The notes: generated by a model from the sequence alone, not told the origin. 64,000 bases of DNA from Phaeobacter sp. 11ANDIMAR09 (GCF_001294455.1 NZ_LIKT01000015.1:41630-105629); one strand, 5' to 3'. Positions 34,029-44,110 are shown, counted from the first letter of the stretch. Translations and numbers: made by a program.

Positions 34029-35369
34029 GTGTCCTGGGACAGCAAGGTGCTTTGGACTGAGGGGCTATTTTTACAGCCGCATCATTTCCAGCAATCAGAT
34101 CGCTATACCGAAGGCCTGGTGGCAGGCCTGGCCCGTCGTCTTGCCCCCTATGCCTGGGGGGTCAACGCCTTGGAAATTGACCATGAGGCGTTGAAAATTG
34201 GCCAGTTCGCGCTCAAATCCTGCGAAGGATTGACCCATGATGGTTGCATTTTTCGGGTGCCAATGGCCGATCCGCATCCTCCAGCACTGGAGGTGCCCAC
34301 CACCATAAAGGACTGCGTTGTCTATCTGACGGTGCCGCAACGCCGACAGGGGGCGGTCGAGGTGGATCTCAGCGGTGCAGAACGATCGGCGAGCCGTCTG
34401 CGGCCTGAAACCCAGGAAGTGACAGATGTCACCAGTACCGAGCGCAAGCCGGTGCCGTTAAGCGTCGGCAAAATGCGGCTCCAGTTTGCGCTTGGCGTTG
34501 ATGATATGGCGGATCTTTTGGCGATTCCGGTTGCGCGTATCATCGAGGTGCGCTCGGATAAAGAGATCGTGCTGGATCAGGCTTTTATCCCCTCCTGCCT
34601 GGATGTGCGCGCGGCCTCGGTTCTGCGGGACTTCCTGCGCGAACTTGAAGGTTTGCTGGCGCATCGGATGGAGGCTCTGTCAGGACGTCTGGCAGAGGCA
34701 GGGACCGCGCGGGGCGCGGCGGATGTTTCTGATTTCATGCTGTTGTCAGTGGTGAACCGGATGTTGCCGATGATCCGCCATCTGCGCCAGATCGAGAACC
34801 TGCACCCCGAGCGGCTCTATATGCTTTGTGCGGGTCTGGCCGGAGAGTTGTCTGGCTTTATGTCGACAGATAAGCGTGCGCCCGAACTTCCCTCTTATAC
34901 GCATGACGATCTGATGGGGTGTTTTGCACCGCTCATTCGTGTGTTGCGCCAGTATCTCAGCTCGGTTCTGGAACAGACGGCCATCGCCATCAAACTGGAG
35001 GAGCGCAAATTTGGTATTTCGGTCGGGGTGATTGCCGATCGTAAACTGCTGGGCAGTGCCGGATTTGTCCTGGCGGTGAGCGCTGACCTGCCGGCCGAAG
35101 ATGTGCGGCGGCATTTTGCGGGCCAGGCGAAAATCGGCCCGGTAGAAGAGATCCGCCAGCTGGTCAATTCAGCCCTGCCGGGGATTACACTGCGGCCCCT
35201 ACCAGTGGCGCCGCGCCAGATCCCCTATCATTCAGGGGTGGTTTACTTCGAGATGGATGCCGACAGTCCCTATTGGCGTAAGATGACCACCTCGGGTGGT
35301 GTGGCTGTGCATGTGTCCGGGCAATATCCGGGGTTGAAAATGGAGCTTTGGGCCATTCGCAACAGTTGA
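34029..35369 (+). CDS. tssK: T6SS baseplate-membrane connector TssK
   Basis: 446 residues with a GTG start after GAAGGGAG. The N-terminus is diagnostic (VLWTEGLFLQPHHFQQSDRY). The remainder has LRDFLRELEGLLAHRMEAL, MLLSVVNRMLPMIRHLRQIE and the C-terminal YHSGVVYFEMDADSPYWRKM. It links the TssEFG wedge to TssL/TssM. No TssJ lipoprotein gene lies beside it, where many systems have one. Confidence 0.96.
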   Translation: MSWDSKVLWTEGLFLQPHHFQQSDRYTEGLVAGLARRLAPYAWGVNALEIDHEALKIGQFALKSCEGLTHDGCIFRVPMADPHPPALEVPTTIKDCVVYLTVPQRRQGAVEVDLSGAERSASRLRPETQEVTDVTSTERKPVPLSVGKMRLQFALGVDDMADLLAIPVARIIEVRSDKEIVLDQAFIPSCLDVRAASVLRDFLRELEGLLAHRMEALSGRLAEAGTARGAADVSDFMLLSVVNRMLPMIRHLRQIENLHPERLYMLCAGLAGELSGFMSTDKRAPELPSYTHDDLMGCFAPLIRVLRQYLSSVLEQTAIAIKLEERKFGISVGVIADRKLLGSAGFVLAVSADLPAEDVRRHFAGQAKIGPVEEIRQLVNSALPGITLRPLPVAPRQIPYHSGVVYFEMDADSPYWRKMTTSGGVAVHVSGQYPGLKMELWAIRNS

Positions 35370-35438
35370 GGCCAAGTGATCTATTCGTCCTCCACCCGGG
35401 TGGGGGATTTTAGTAATTTTGTGAGTGGGTAAGAGATC

Positions 35439-36872
35439 ATGGGTGATTATGACGATCCCTTTGCGGAACCGGGCGATACCGATAAAACGGTGATCCGCCC
35501 CAATCCCGGTGGCCGCCGCCCTGCGTCTTCCCCGGCGGCGACACCAATGCCCGGCGCCGTGCCCACAGGTGGCCCAGAGGCGCCTACCGGTACAGGCCAG
35601 GATGCCTTTGGCGTGCCGCAGGCAGTAGCCCAACGCAGCCAATCCGCCGGATCTGCAGGTGGACAAGCCACGCCGATGGCGTTGACCGGAATGAATCCTC
35701 TGGCCGCCTGCGCCTCAACTCTGTTTGCATTGATCAGCCGCATTCGCAATCGCGCCCAGCATATGGATCCGGACGGGTTGCGCAAAAACGTGGTTGCCGA
35801 GGTGCGCGCCTTTGAAAACCGGGCTTTGCAGGCGGGTATTGCCGCCCAGACCGTCAAAGTCGCCCGCTACGCGCTCTGCGCGACATTGGATGACGTGGTG
35901 CTGAACACCCCCTGGGGCGGGCAATCCAGCTGGGGGCTACAGTCCATGGTGGGGACTTTTCACCGGGAAACTGTGGGGGGTGATCGGTTTTACGATCTGC
36001 TGGCGCGGCTCGAAAAAGAGCCGGGCGCAAATATCGATATGTTAGAGTTTCTCTATATGTGCATGTCGCTGGGGTTTGAAGGACGTCTGCGCATTGAGCA
36101 GGGCGGCTCTGAAAAGCATCTGCAAATTCGTGCGGCTCTGGCGCGAATCCTGCGCAATCAGCGGGGGCCGGTAGAACGGGATCTCTCCCCACATTGGGAA
36201 GGGGTGGTGAAGCCCTTCAAGGTGCTTTCAGCCTGGCGTCTGGTTTGGATTGCCCTGGTGGTTACATCGGCCCTGTTGCTGGCCGAGTTTCTGGGACTCA
36301 GCTGGGTACTGTCCAACCAGACCGGAAATGTGGTGGGCCAGCTGAGCATCGTTGATTCCGGGCCGCGGGTGGAGCTGGAGCGTCGGGCACCGCCGCCACC
36401 TCCGCCGCCGCCAATACAAACCCTGGAAGAACAAGTGGCAAAGGTCGCGGGTTTTCTGGAACCAGAGATCGCAGAAGGCATTGTTCAGGTTTTCCAGAAG
36501 GGCAATACGCTGATCATCCGACTGGCGGGATCGGGGATGTTTGGATCTGGATCAGACCAGTTGAGCACGGATTTCAAGACACCCGTTGCCCGCGTTGCTG
36601 AGGCATTGAATGGTGAAAAAGGCCAAGTTATTGTGGCGGGTCACTCTGATAATATTCCGATCCGGTCTTCGCGCTTTCCCTCCAACATGGCGCTGTCCTT
36701 GGCGCGGGCCAAATCAGTGATGACGGGTATGGCCCAGGTCTTTGACGATCCAAGCCGTCTTTCTGCCGAGGGGCGCGCTGAAAAAGAACCCATTGCAGAC
36801 AATGGCACCAAAGCCGGGCGGGCCAAGAACCGCCGTATCGAGATCTTGCTGGTGCAGGAGGTTGACCAATGA
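35439..36872 (+). CDS. tssL: T6SS membrane protein TssL with C-terminal OmpA domain
   Basis: Inner-membrane trans-envelope component, 477 residues. The N-terminal 85 residues are disordered and Thr/Pro-rich. A DotU/IcmH domain (about 90-255) has NPLAACASTLFALISRIRNR and LLARLEKEPGANIDMLEFLY. One membrane helix follows near 265-290. After a poly-Pro stretch (APPPPPPPP, about 315) comes a peptidoglycan-binding OmpA domain (VIVAGHSDNIPIRSSRFPS, NRRIEILLVQEVD). In Agrobacterium a TssL N-terminal Thr is phosphorylated by PpkA and bound by Fha; this Thr-bearing N-terminus is compatible with that. Its stop overlaps the tssM start. Confidence 0.95.
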   Translation: MGDYDDPFAEPGDTDKTVIRPNPGGRRPASSPAATPMPGAVPTGGPEAPTGTGQDAFGVPQAVAQRSQSAGSAGGQATPMALTGMNPLAACASTLFALISRIRNRAQHMDPDGLRKNVVAEVRAFENRALQAGIAAQTVKVARYALCATLDDVVLNTPWGGQSSWGLQSMVGTFHRETVGGDRFYDLLARLEKEPGANIDMLEFLYMCMSLGFEGRLRIEQGGSEKHLQIRAALARILRNQRGPVERDLSPHWEGVVKPFKVLSAWRLVWIALVVTSALLLAEFLGLSWVLSNQTGNVVGQLSIVDSGPRVELERRAPPPPPPPPIQTLEEQVAKVAGFLEPEIAEGIVQVFQKGNTLIIRLAGSGMFGSGSDQLSTDFKTPVARVAEALNGEKGQVIVAGHSDNIPIRSSRFPSNMALSLARAKSVMTGMAQVFDDPSRLSAEGRAEKEPIADNGTKAGRAKNRRIEILLVQEVDQ

Positions 36873-39800
36873 TCCGCCGTTACTTTTTACCGCTGTTCCG
36901 GTCGCTTTATTCGGCGCTGATCCTTCTGGCAATCGCGCTCTCCGCCTGCACCTGGTTCTTTGCGCCCTATATCGGCAGTGCCGACTGGCGCCCCTTTGAC
37001 AGTATTCAGGCGCGGGTGATCACCATCGTGGTGATCTGGGTGATAATCCTGTTTATTATTGGGCTGGTGTTCTGGCTCAGACGGCGACGTGACCGTGCCA
37101 TGGCTGACGACATGGTAGAGGCCGTCGATACCGGTAATGATGACGATGTGACGCTTGAGGAAATTGGCGAGCTACGCGGCAAGTTCAAGCAGGCCATGGC
37201 AGAGCTACGCAAGTCCAAAAACGGCCGCCGCCATCTCAATGTCCTGCCCTGGTATGTGATTATTGGTCCGCCTGGATCGGGAAAGACCACGGCGATTGTC
37301 AATTCTGGCCTGCAGTTTCCTCTGGCGGATAAGCTGGGAAAGGCGGCCATTGGCGGTGTCGGCGGGACGCGCAATTGCGATTGGTGGTTCACCAACGAGG
37401 CAGTGCTGATCGACACGGCCGGGCGCTATACCACACAGGAGAGCGATGCCGAGGCTGACAATGCCGCTTGGCTCGGCTTTTTGGGATTGCTGAAAAAATA
37501 TCGCAAGCGTCAGCCGATCAATGGGGCCATGGTTGCGATTTCCTTGTCGGATCTTTCGCTTCAGGACGAAGTTACGCAAAAGTCCCATGCCCAGGCCGTG
37601 CGCCGCCGTCTGTCCGAGCTGCGTGAGCGGCTTGGGGTGCGCTTTCCTGTCTATGTCTTGTTCACCAAAGCGGATCTGATTGCCGGTTTCCAGGAATATT
37701 TTGACGCCCTTGGCAAAGAAGACCGCGAGCAGGTTTGGGGTTTTACCCTCCCACTGATCAAAGGCAAGAAAGACCCAGCTGCGATCGAGCATTTTGACGA
37801 TGAGTTTGCCGCGCTCCTGGGGCAGATGAACGCGCAGCTTCTGGAAAAGATGCAGACAGAGACCGATCACCAGCGCAGGGCGCTGGTTGCGGGGTTCCCC
37901 TCTCAGGTTGCCTCGATGCGGGCGGTCGCCAAAGAGTTCCTGACCGAGGTATTTCAGGACAATCGCTATGAGCAACGCCAGATGCTGCGTGGGGTCTATT
38001 TCACCTCGGGCACTCAGGAGGGCACCCCAATTGACCGTTTGATGCTGGGCATGGCCCAGACCTTTGGCATTGGGCGGCAGGCGATCGGGACGGGGCAGGG
38101 GACGGGACGCTCCTTTTTCCTCACCCGTCTGTTTGAGGGGGTCATGTTCCCCGAAGCTGGACTGGTTTCCGCGGATGACAAGGTGGAGCGCCGGTATCGC
38201 TGGACGCGACGACTGGCGATTGCGGCCACAGTTCTGGTGGCCGTGGCCATGGGTGGGCTCTGGGTGAACTCCTACCTCAAGAATGCCGAGTTCATCCGCA
38301 CCGCCGAGGCAAGTGTGGTTGAGTATCAGGCTCGGGCAGCGACCCTGCCATCCAGTCCGGTGGGCGATACCGATCTGGTGCCAGTTGCTGAGGCTCTCAA
38401 TCTGCTGCGCGATATGCCGGGGAATCCTGTGCTGTCAGATCCAAGCCCGGAACGCGCCATGACCTATGGGCTGTATCAGGGGGAGATTATTGGCACACAA
38501 ACAGCGCAGACCTATCGCGCAGCGCTCAATCAACGGCTGTTGCCGCGTCTGTTAGTGCGTCTCGAAGAGCAGATTGAAGGCAATGTGAATAATCCCGATG
38601 TGCTGTATGAAGCGCTGAAGATCTATCTGATGCTGGGGCTGCAGGGGCCGATGAATCCGGACCTGATCAAGGAATGGATGCGACTGGATTGGGAATTGGT
38701 CGCCTATCCTGGCGCGGCGCGGACGCAGTTGCGCAGCGATCTGATGGATCATGTGTCGGCGCTGCTCTCGCAGCCGATGGAAGAAATTGCTCTGAATGGA
38801 CCTTTGGTCGCCCAGGCGCAGAATATCCTGTCGGAAATGCCGCTGGCCCAGCGGGTCTATAACGGTATCGTCAATTCCAACCAGGCGACGAGCTTGCCAA
38901 AATGGCGTCTGACGGAAATCGGCGGCCCTTCGGTGAAACGGGTTCTGGTGCGCAGCTCGGGCAAGCCGCTGAACGAAGGCGTCGAGGGAATTTTCACCTA
39001 TGACGGCTTCCACAATGTCTTCCTGCCTGAAGCGGTCAGCGTGTCCGAACGGGTGCAAAATGAAGCTTGGGTCTTGGGTGAACGCGCGGGGGACGGTCAG
39101 AGCGAGGCGGCGCTATTGGCACTGAGCCGTGATGTGCTGGATCTCTATTACAACGATTATATCAGCCGTTACGATCAGGTGCTCGGTGACGTGGATATCA
39201 TCCCTCTGGAGTCGCTCAGCCATGCGGTTGAGGTGACAAATGTTCTATCGGGTCCAACTTCACCCATCATGAACATCCTGACCGAGATCAGCCGCGAGAC
39301 CCGTCTGGCCGAGGATCGCTCTGCTTTGGATTCTGAATCCCTGAACGAAGGCGTTTCGCAAATCGTTGGCATTGAGACGCGTTCGGGCCTGTCAATTCAG
39401 GGGCAGATCCTGCTGGAAGCCCTGATGAAATCTGCAGCCAATGCACCAGGAGAGGCTCCTAAGCCGCCCGGGGCCTATGTGCAGGAACGCTTCCAGTGGT
39501 TGCATGATCTGGTGGTTCGGATCGAAGGTCAGCCCTCGCGGCTGGACGATCTGATGGGCTCCCTGCAGCAGGTCTATCAAGAACTGAACAAGATGTCGTT
39601 CAGTGGCGTTGCTTCGGGGGAAAGCGGTCAGGCGTTGCTGCAGTTCCAGCAGACGGCTTCGCGAATTGACGGTCCAATCCAACGTTGGGCCACGCAGATC
39701 TCAACCGGATCGTCGGGGATCACCTCCGAAGGCACACGGGCCTCGATCAACGCGCGTTGGCAATCCGCTGTGCTGCCGTTTTGTCAAAAGGCCCTGGACA

Positions 39801-40441
39801 ACCGCTATCCGTTCAACCGGCGTGCCCGTGCAGATGTGGCGATGGCCGACTTTTCCAAACTCTTTGCTCCTGGCGGGCTGATTGATGGGTTCTTTGATGA
39901 AAACCTGCTGAAATACGTCGATACCCGGAGCCGCCCTTGGACTTGGAAGCGGGTGAATGATGTGGATCTGGGGATCAGTCAGGCGGTCTTGCAGCAGATG
40001 CAATATGCCGCTGAAATCCGCGATGCCTTTTTCAATGGCGCGACCAATCCCTCGGTAAAATTTCAAATCACACCTAAGGCGCTGGACCCCAAGGCCAAGG
40101 AGGTGCTGCTGGAAATCGACGGAACAAAAGTCAGCTATAACCATCGGATGGGGCAACCCACGCCAGTTTCTGTAAACTGGCCCGGATCGGTTGGCCTGGC
40201 TCGGATTACGCTACTTCCGCAGCGGCGCGGCAATGAGAACAGCATGTCGCGGGATGGACCCTGGGCCTGGTTCCGTTTGCTGGACGCCGCTGAGGTGCGG
40301 CGCACCAATGTCAGCGATCGGCGCCGGGTGAATTTCCGGGTAGGTGGCCGATTGGCCCTGTTTGAGCTGCAATCCGGATCGGTGGTCAATCCCTTTGCCC
40401 TGCCCGCCATGGCAAAATTCCGCTGCCCGAAGTCGATGTAA
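36869..40441 (+). CDS. tssM: T6SS membrane protein TssM (IcmF)
   Basis: Largest membrane-complex subunit, 1190 residues. Two N-terminal membrane helices (about 10-75), a cytoplasmic NTPase domain with Walker A GPPGSGKTT at 133-141, a third membrane helix near 450, then a long periplasmic part with IcmF-related and C-terminal DUF1215-like beta domains (SVNWPGSVGLARITLLPQRR, GPWAWFRLLDAAEVRR). Start and stop overlap tssL and tagF. Confidence 0.96.
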   Translation: MIRRYFLPLFRSLYSALILLAIALSACTWFFAPYIGSADWRPFDSIQARVITIVVIWVIILFIIGLVFWLRRRRDRAMADDMVEAVDTGNDDDVTLEEIGELRGKFKQAMAELRKSKNGRRHLNVLPWYVIIGPPGSGKTTAIVNSGLQFPLADKLGKAAIGGVGGTRNCDWWFTNEAVLIDTAGRYTTQESDAEADNAAWLGFLGLLKKYRKRQPINGAMVAISLSDLSLQDEVTQKSHAQAVRRRLSELRERLGVRFPVYVLFTKADLIAGFQEYFDALGKEDREQVWGFTLPLIKGKKDPAAIEHFDDEFAALLGQMNAQLLEKMQTETDHQRRALVAGFPSQVASMRAVAKEFLTEVFQDNRYEQRQMLRGVYFTSGTQEGTPIDRLMLGMAQTFGIGRQAIGTGQGTGRSFFLTRLFEGVMFPEAGLVSADDKVERRYRWTRRLAIAATVLVAVAMGGLWVNSYLKNAEFIRTAEASVVEYQARAATLPSSPVGDTDLVPVAEALNLLRDMPGNPVLSDPSPERAMTYGLYQGEIIGTQTAQTYRAALNQRLLPRLLVRLEEQIEGNVNNPDVLYEALKIYLMLGLQGPMNPDLIKEWMRLDWELVAYPGAARTQLRSDLMDHVSALLSQPMEEIALNGPLVAQAQNILSEMPLAQRVYNGIVNSNQATSLPKWRLTEIGGPSVKRVLVRSSGKPLNEGVEGIFTYDGFHNVFLPEAVSVSERVQNEAWVLGERAGDGQSEAALLALSRDVLDLYYNDYISRYDQVLGDVDIIPLESLSHAVEVTNVLSGPTSPIMNILTEISRETRLAEDRSALDSESLNEGVSQIVGIETRSGLSIQGQILLEALMKSAANAPGEAPKPPGAYVQERFQWLHDLVVRIEGQPSRLDDLMGSLQQVYQELNKMSFSGVASGESGQALLQFQQTASRIDGPIQRWATQISTGSSGITSEGTRASINARWQSAVLPFCQKALDNRYPFNRRARADVAMADFSKLFAPGGLIDGFFDENLLKYVDTRSRPWTWKRVNDVDLGISQAVLQQMQYAAEIRDAFFNGATNPSVKFQITPKALDPKAKEVLLEIDGTKVSYNHRMGQPTPVSVNWPGSVGLARITLLPQRRGNENSMSRDGPWAWFRLLDAAEVRRTNVSDRRRVNFRVGGRLALFELQSGSVVNPFALPAMAKFRCPKSM

Positions 40442-41127
40442 TGGCGGGCGGGTTTGGAGCCTTTGGCAAGATGCCCGATGTCGGAGATTTCTTCCGGCTC
40501 AATGTGACGGGTGGTTTTGTGAGGGTCTGGGATAACTGGCTCCAGCAATTGCTGATGGAGGGGCAGGCTGGGTATGGGGCGGGCTTTGACACCCATTACA
40601 TGTCGGCGCCGCTTTGGCGGTTTGCCCTACCCGCGGGCAAGGCAGGCCCAAGTAAGATCATGGGGGTCTTGATGCCCTCGGTGGATCGTGTCGGGCGACG
40701 CTTTCCACTGACACTGGTTTTGCCCTTGGAGACGCCGGGCCCCGTAGCGCTGGACCATCTGCGTGAAGGTGCCCTGTTTGAAAGACTGGAGGATATCGCT
40801 CTTTCGACGCTGGAGAATGGCATGTCCATAGATCGTCTAGAGGCGGAGTTACAGGCGCTGGAGGTGCCGGGGCTGAAAGCTTCGGTGCCATTGAGGCAAG
40901 AAACAGGGGTGTTGGTTCTGACGGGCGGCGGCAATGACGTCGCAGAGCTTGCGCCGCAACTCGCCGGTGCCCTCTTGGCCAAAGAGGTGCCAGGCGGCGG
41001 CGTCTGGAGCACTTATCTTGAGAGTGGTCCAAGAATGATGATCACAGCAGATCTGCCCCTGGGACGGGCAGGCGCCGGATTGTTTGATTTGGCAGCACCA
41101 ATTTGGCGGGAGGCCCAACCGATATGA
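40441..41127 (+). CDS. tagF: T6SS regulator TagF
   Basis: 228 residues; ATG overlaps the tssM stop by one base. Typical TagF_N motifs are FGAFGKMPDVGDFFRLNVTG, FVRVWDNWLQQLLMEGQAGY and GVLMPSVDRVGRRFPLTLVL. In studied systems TagF is a post-translational repressor that acts on Fha; free-standing TagF beside a separate PP2C phosphatase is seen here, whereas in Agrobacterium the two are fused. Stop overlaps the phosphatase start (ATGA). Confidence 0.92.
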   Translation: MAGGFGAFGKMPDVGDFFRLNVTGGFVRVWDNWLQQLLMEGQAGYGAGFDTHYMSAPLWRFALPAGKAGPSKIMGVLMPSVDRVGRRFPLTLVLPLETPGPVALDHLREGALFERLEDIALSTLENGMSIDRLEAELQALEVPGLKASVPLRQETGVLVLTGGGNDVAELAPQLAGALLAKEVPGGGVWSTYLESGPRMMITADLPLGRAGAGLFDLAAPIWREAQPI

Positions 41128-41846
41128 CAAATGGCAGGACATACCGCTATGTGGCGCAGACCCATGTCGGGCTGAAACGCCGGGTAAACGAGGATGCAAT
41201 CCTGGCTCTGCCGGATCACAATATCTGGATGGTTTCCGATGGGATGGGGGGGCATCAGGCTGGCGATTTTGCCAGCGCTTTGATCGTCGATGCGGTTGCT
41301 ACGCTACCAATTGGGCTGGACCCGACCGCAAAAATGCATGGCTTGCGGGAAAAGCTGCAAGAGGCACACAGGGCGATCCAGGCTGAGTCTCAAGCCCGTG
41401 GCGGCAGTACCATTGGCGCGACGGTGGTGGCGCTTATTCTGGCCAATGGCCATTTTCTGGGCCTCTGGGCCGGGGACAGTCGACTCTATCGGCTGCGAAA
41501 TGGCGTGATCGAGCTGTTGACCAGCGATCACTCCGCCGTGGCCGACTATGTTCTTGCGGGCAAAATGGACTGGGACGAGGCAGAGCAACACCCGCATTCC
41601 AATGCCATCACCCGCGCGGTCGGGGTGGGCGAGGAATTGGAGCTGGATAAGATCCGGGGCGCGGTGGAACCCGGGGATCGTTTTTTGGTCTGTTCGGATG
41701 GGCTGACCAAATACGCAACATTTCCTAAACTGCAGCAGGTGCTGTCGTCGGCCCCACTGGAAACTGTTGGAGATCAGCTGTTGCAGATCGCGCTGGATGG
41801 CGGCGGAACAGACAATATCTCCCATATCATCGTGGATGTGGTCTGA
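41124..41846 (+). CDS. pppA: PP2C-type Ser/Thr phosphatase (PppA)
   Basis: 240 residues from the ATG at 41124. PPM/PP2C metal-binding motifs are RVNEDAILALPD, WMVSDGMGGHQAGDFAS, LWAGDSRLYRL, VCSDGLTKY and GGGTDNISHIIVDVV, all intact. It reverses PpkA phosphorylation and so turns T6SS assembly off. Last gene of the + strand T6SS run; the kinase gene faces it on the other strand. Confidence 0.93.
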   Translation: MTNGRTYRYVAQTHVGLKRRVNEDAILALPDHNIWMVSDGMGGHQAGDFASALIVDAVATLPIGLDPTAKMHGLREKLQEAHRAIQAESQARGGSTIGATVVALILANGHFLGLWAGDSRLYRLRNGVIELLTSDHSAVADYVLAGKMDWDEAEQHPHSNAITRAVGVGEELELDKIRGAVEPGDRFLVCSDGLTKYATFPKLQQVLSSAPLETVGDQLLQIALDGGGTDNISHIIVDVV

Positions 41847-41853
41847 GGCCAGG

Positions 41854-41918
41854 CCCGGGACAGACCCTAGCCGGACCCAATAGTTTGGCGAAGCGCGCTC
41901 AGCACCCTCTGTCCTGGG
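41854..41918. repeat. Long-loop inverted repeat between pppA and ppkA
   Basis: CCCGGGACAGA (41854-41864) pairs with TCTGTCCTGGG (41908-41918) with a single G-T pair and a 43-base loop. It lies between convergent genes and may help terminate transcription. No clear T-run. Confidence 0.4.
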
Positions 41919-41953
41919 GGGCTTTAAGACGCCAAAACAGATGGCTTTGATTG

Positions 41954-44110
41954 CTAAGGCAGGGCAGTTTCCAGGATCTTACTGTCCATGGACAGGATCA
42001 GATTGGCGTCTCTGGCGCTGTTCTCCTTGAGAGCCTCGGCAAAACCAACCGCGCTTTCGGAGGTCGGGCGCAGCCCTGCAAACAGCGGTTCCGAAGAGTG
42101 TAGCACCAGTACCCGACTTTTGCCCAGGGTGCTGTCATCAACCCGAAAAGCCAGGCCGCCATTGAGGGCGGATTCCGCCAAAGTATAGGCAACCCGCACA
42201 TTCAGGGGCCCTGTTGTGCCCTCTCTCAGACCTGCAATTGAGTTCTCTTGGCGGGACAGGTTGGGCAACAGATGGAAGACATTGCCAGAGACATCCAGAA
42301 TGGACACAGTGAGAAAGCCTGAGGTGATCGTTGCGGGGAGTTTCACATCAATAACCGGGTTTTCGCCGACAAAGAACCGCCCCGAAGGATTGGGCGCATT
42401 GTCATTTCCAGTACTGAACGCGATGTCAATATTCCCGACAGGCGCTCTGGGCAGCGCAGTTTCAACCACGCAGAGGGCGGGGTTTAGTATCTCGATATCA
42501 AACGAGATTTTGCGGTCTCCGGCGAGGGAACGCAGGGCGTCAAACATCCGAATGCGGGCTTCCGACCCGGCCAGACGACCGGTGACTGTGATGGCATCCT
42601 TGGGACCAAAGCCTCCGCCAGCTGTGCCAGGGGCAACATGTAATGCACCGCAGTCTTCAAAACCACCAACCAGGCCACGCACATCAGCAATTGCCAAAAC
42701 GGGCAGACGATAGGTGATTTCAGCAACCCCTTCCAAATCGCCAGGCAATCCGTCTTTGAACGCCGCGGCGAGCGCAGAAGCAAGATCCGAGTCGCTGGTG
42801 AGACCGCTCAGCTTTGCCTGATTGTCGCTGACCACCAGGCGCCACTGTTGCAGATCCGACAGGGGCTTGATGGTGGCCAGTATACCAGCAGCCCAGTCTT
42901 CGCCAATGGCACCGCTGGCAAGGGTGATATCAGTTTGGTCAACCAGAGCGGTCAGTGCCTCACGGCTTTCTTCCGAAGGCATATGCCCGGTTGCGCGGGC
43001 GGGGCCGTCTTTGGGTTTCTCAACAATCAGGGTATAGGGCTGCGCCACCGGATAGCTTGGCCCCAACAGCGGATCCAGCAACCCGGCAAAAAAGGCGCCA
43101 GCACCGCCACCAACCAGCACAAGCACGGCAACCAAGGCCAAAACCAACCCCTTGCTGTCAGATTTGCCCGGGTCAGTTATAGGTGCTTGTCTGGGGGGCT
43201 TGGAAGCCTTGGGGGTCTGGACAATGATCGTGGCCTCTGCCGTATCCAGCAGAGCAGAGGGCTCTTTTTCAGCCTCAGGGTCCTGTTCGACGCGGTCCAG
43301 AAAATTCAGAACCTCTGTCGCACTGCCAAGTCGGTCATTTGGGTCCGGATCGCACATTCGATCAATCAACTGTTTGAGCGGCGCCGGTACGCCGCTTGTA
43401 TCTAGGGGCTTTTGCTTGTTTTCCACCACTTCCATCGGGTTGGCCCCCAATGACGGGGAGGCCCCGCGGAAATTGGCTAACAAGAGCGCTCCAAGCGAAT
43501 AGATATCGGCCCGGGCGTCGGTATTACCGCCTAATTGCTCTGGGGCGGCGTAGGAGTATTTCCCGGCAAATTCATTGCCCACAATGGTTTCAGCGCCAGG
43601 ATTGGTATCCTTGGCTATGCCAAAATCAATGATCACGGCCTTTGCTGGGTCGCCATCACGCAGGATGATATTGTCCGGGCTCAGGTCGCGGTGGACGATG
43701 TTGCGGGCGTGGGCAGCCTTAAGACCCTCGGCCACACGGCGGCAGATGATCAATAGATCGGCTGCATCCATTGGGCCCTGTTTGAGCTTGGAATCAAGAC
43801 CTGGCCCGTCAATGTAATCCATCAACAGATAGATATGGCCATCCGGTGTTCGGTGGTTCTCCGAATAGCGGACAACCGCATCATGGCGAATTTCACGGAT
43901 ATTTTCTTCGCGGGCCATCAGGACGGTGAAATCCTCATTGCCTGAAAACTCTTGTTTCAGAACCTTGATGGCCACCAGGTTTCCGGAGATTTCTGACCGC
44001 GCCTTATAGACGTTTGAAGTGCCGCCCCGTCCCAGAAGCTTTTCAATTCTATAGGTATTGTTCAGAAGGTCGCCAGGTTGAAACAGATCACTGGGCTGAG
44101 AGGTGATCAT
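41954..44110 (-). CDS. ppkA: T6SS-associated Ser/Thr kinase PpkA with DUF4384-like ectodomain
   Basis: 718 residues. Cytoplasmic Hanks-type kinase (about 18-280): Gly loop LGRGGTSNVYKA, Lys49 in VAIKVL, catalytic loop HRDLSPDN (140-147, Asp142) and DFG at 162-164. The catalytic-loop Lys is replaced by Ser. One membrane helix (about 322-346, GLVLALVAVLVLVGGGAGAF) leads to a periplasmic region with a BON-like segment (about 500-560) and a C-terminal DUF4384-like domain (GFLTVSILDVSGNVFHLLPN). The ectodomain is the likely envelope sensor and resembles that of the TonB-like protein at 7898. It should phosphorylate TagH and/or TssL. Confidence 0.9.
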   Translation of the reverse strand: MITSQPSDLFQPGDLLNNTYRIEKLLGRGGTSNVYKARSEISGNLVAIKVLKQEFSGNEDFTVLMAREENIREIRHDAVVRYSENHRTPDGHIYLLMDYIDGPGLDSKLKQGPMDAADLLIICRRVAEGLKAAHARNIVHRDLSPDNIILRDGDPAKAVIIDFGIAKDTNPGAETIVGNEFAGKYSYAAPEQLGGNTDARADIYSLGALLLANFRGASPSLGANPMEVVENKQKPLDTSGVPAPLKQLIDRMCDPDPNDRLGSATEVLNFLDRVEQDPEAEKEPSALLDTAEATIIVQTPKASKPPRQAPITDPGKSDSKGLVLALVAVLVLVGGGAGAFFAGLLDPLLGPSYPVAQPYTLIVEKPKDGPARATGHMPSEESREALTALVDQTDITLASGAIGEDWAAGILATIKPLSDLQQWRLVVSDNQAKLSGLTSDSDLASALAAAFKDGLPGDLEGVAEITYRLPVLAIADVRGLVGGFEDCGALHVAPGTAGGGFGPKDAITVTGRLAGSEARIRMFDALRSLAGDRKISFDIEILNPALCVVETALPRAPVGNIDIAFSTGNDNAPNPSGRFFVGENPVIDVKLPATITSGFLTVSILDVSGNVFHLLPNLSRQENSIAGLREGTTGPLNVRVAYTLAESALNGGLAFRVDDSTLGKSRVLVLHSSEPLFAGLRPTSESAVGFAEALKENSARDANLILSMDSKILETALP

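Noticed and set aside
35389..35406. Near-palindrome CCTCCACCC/GGGTGGGGG before tssL
   Set aside because: No loop beyond the centre of symmetry, one mismatch and only a weak T-run; could be chance in GC-rich DNA.
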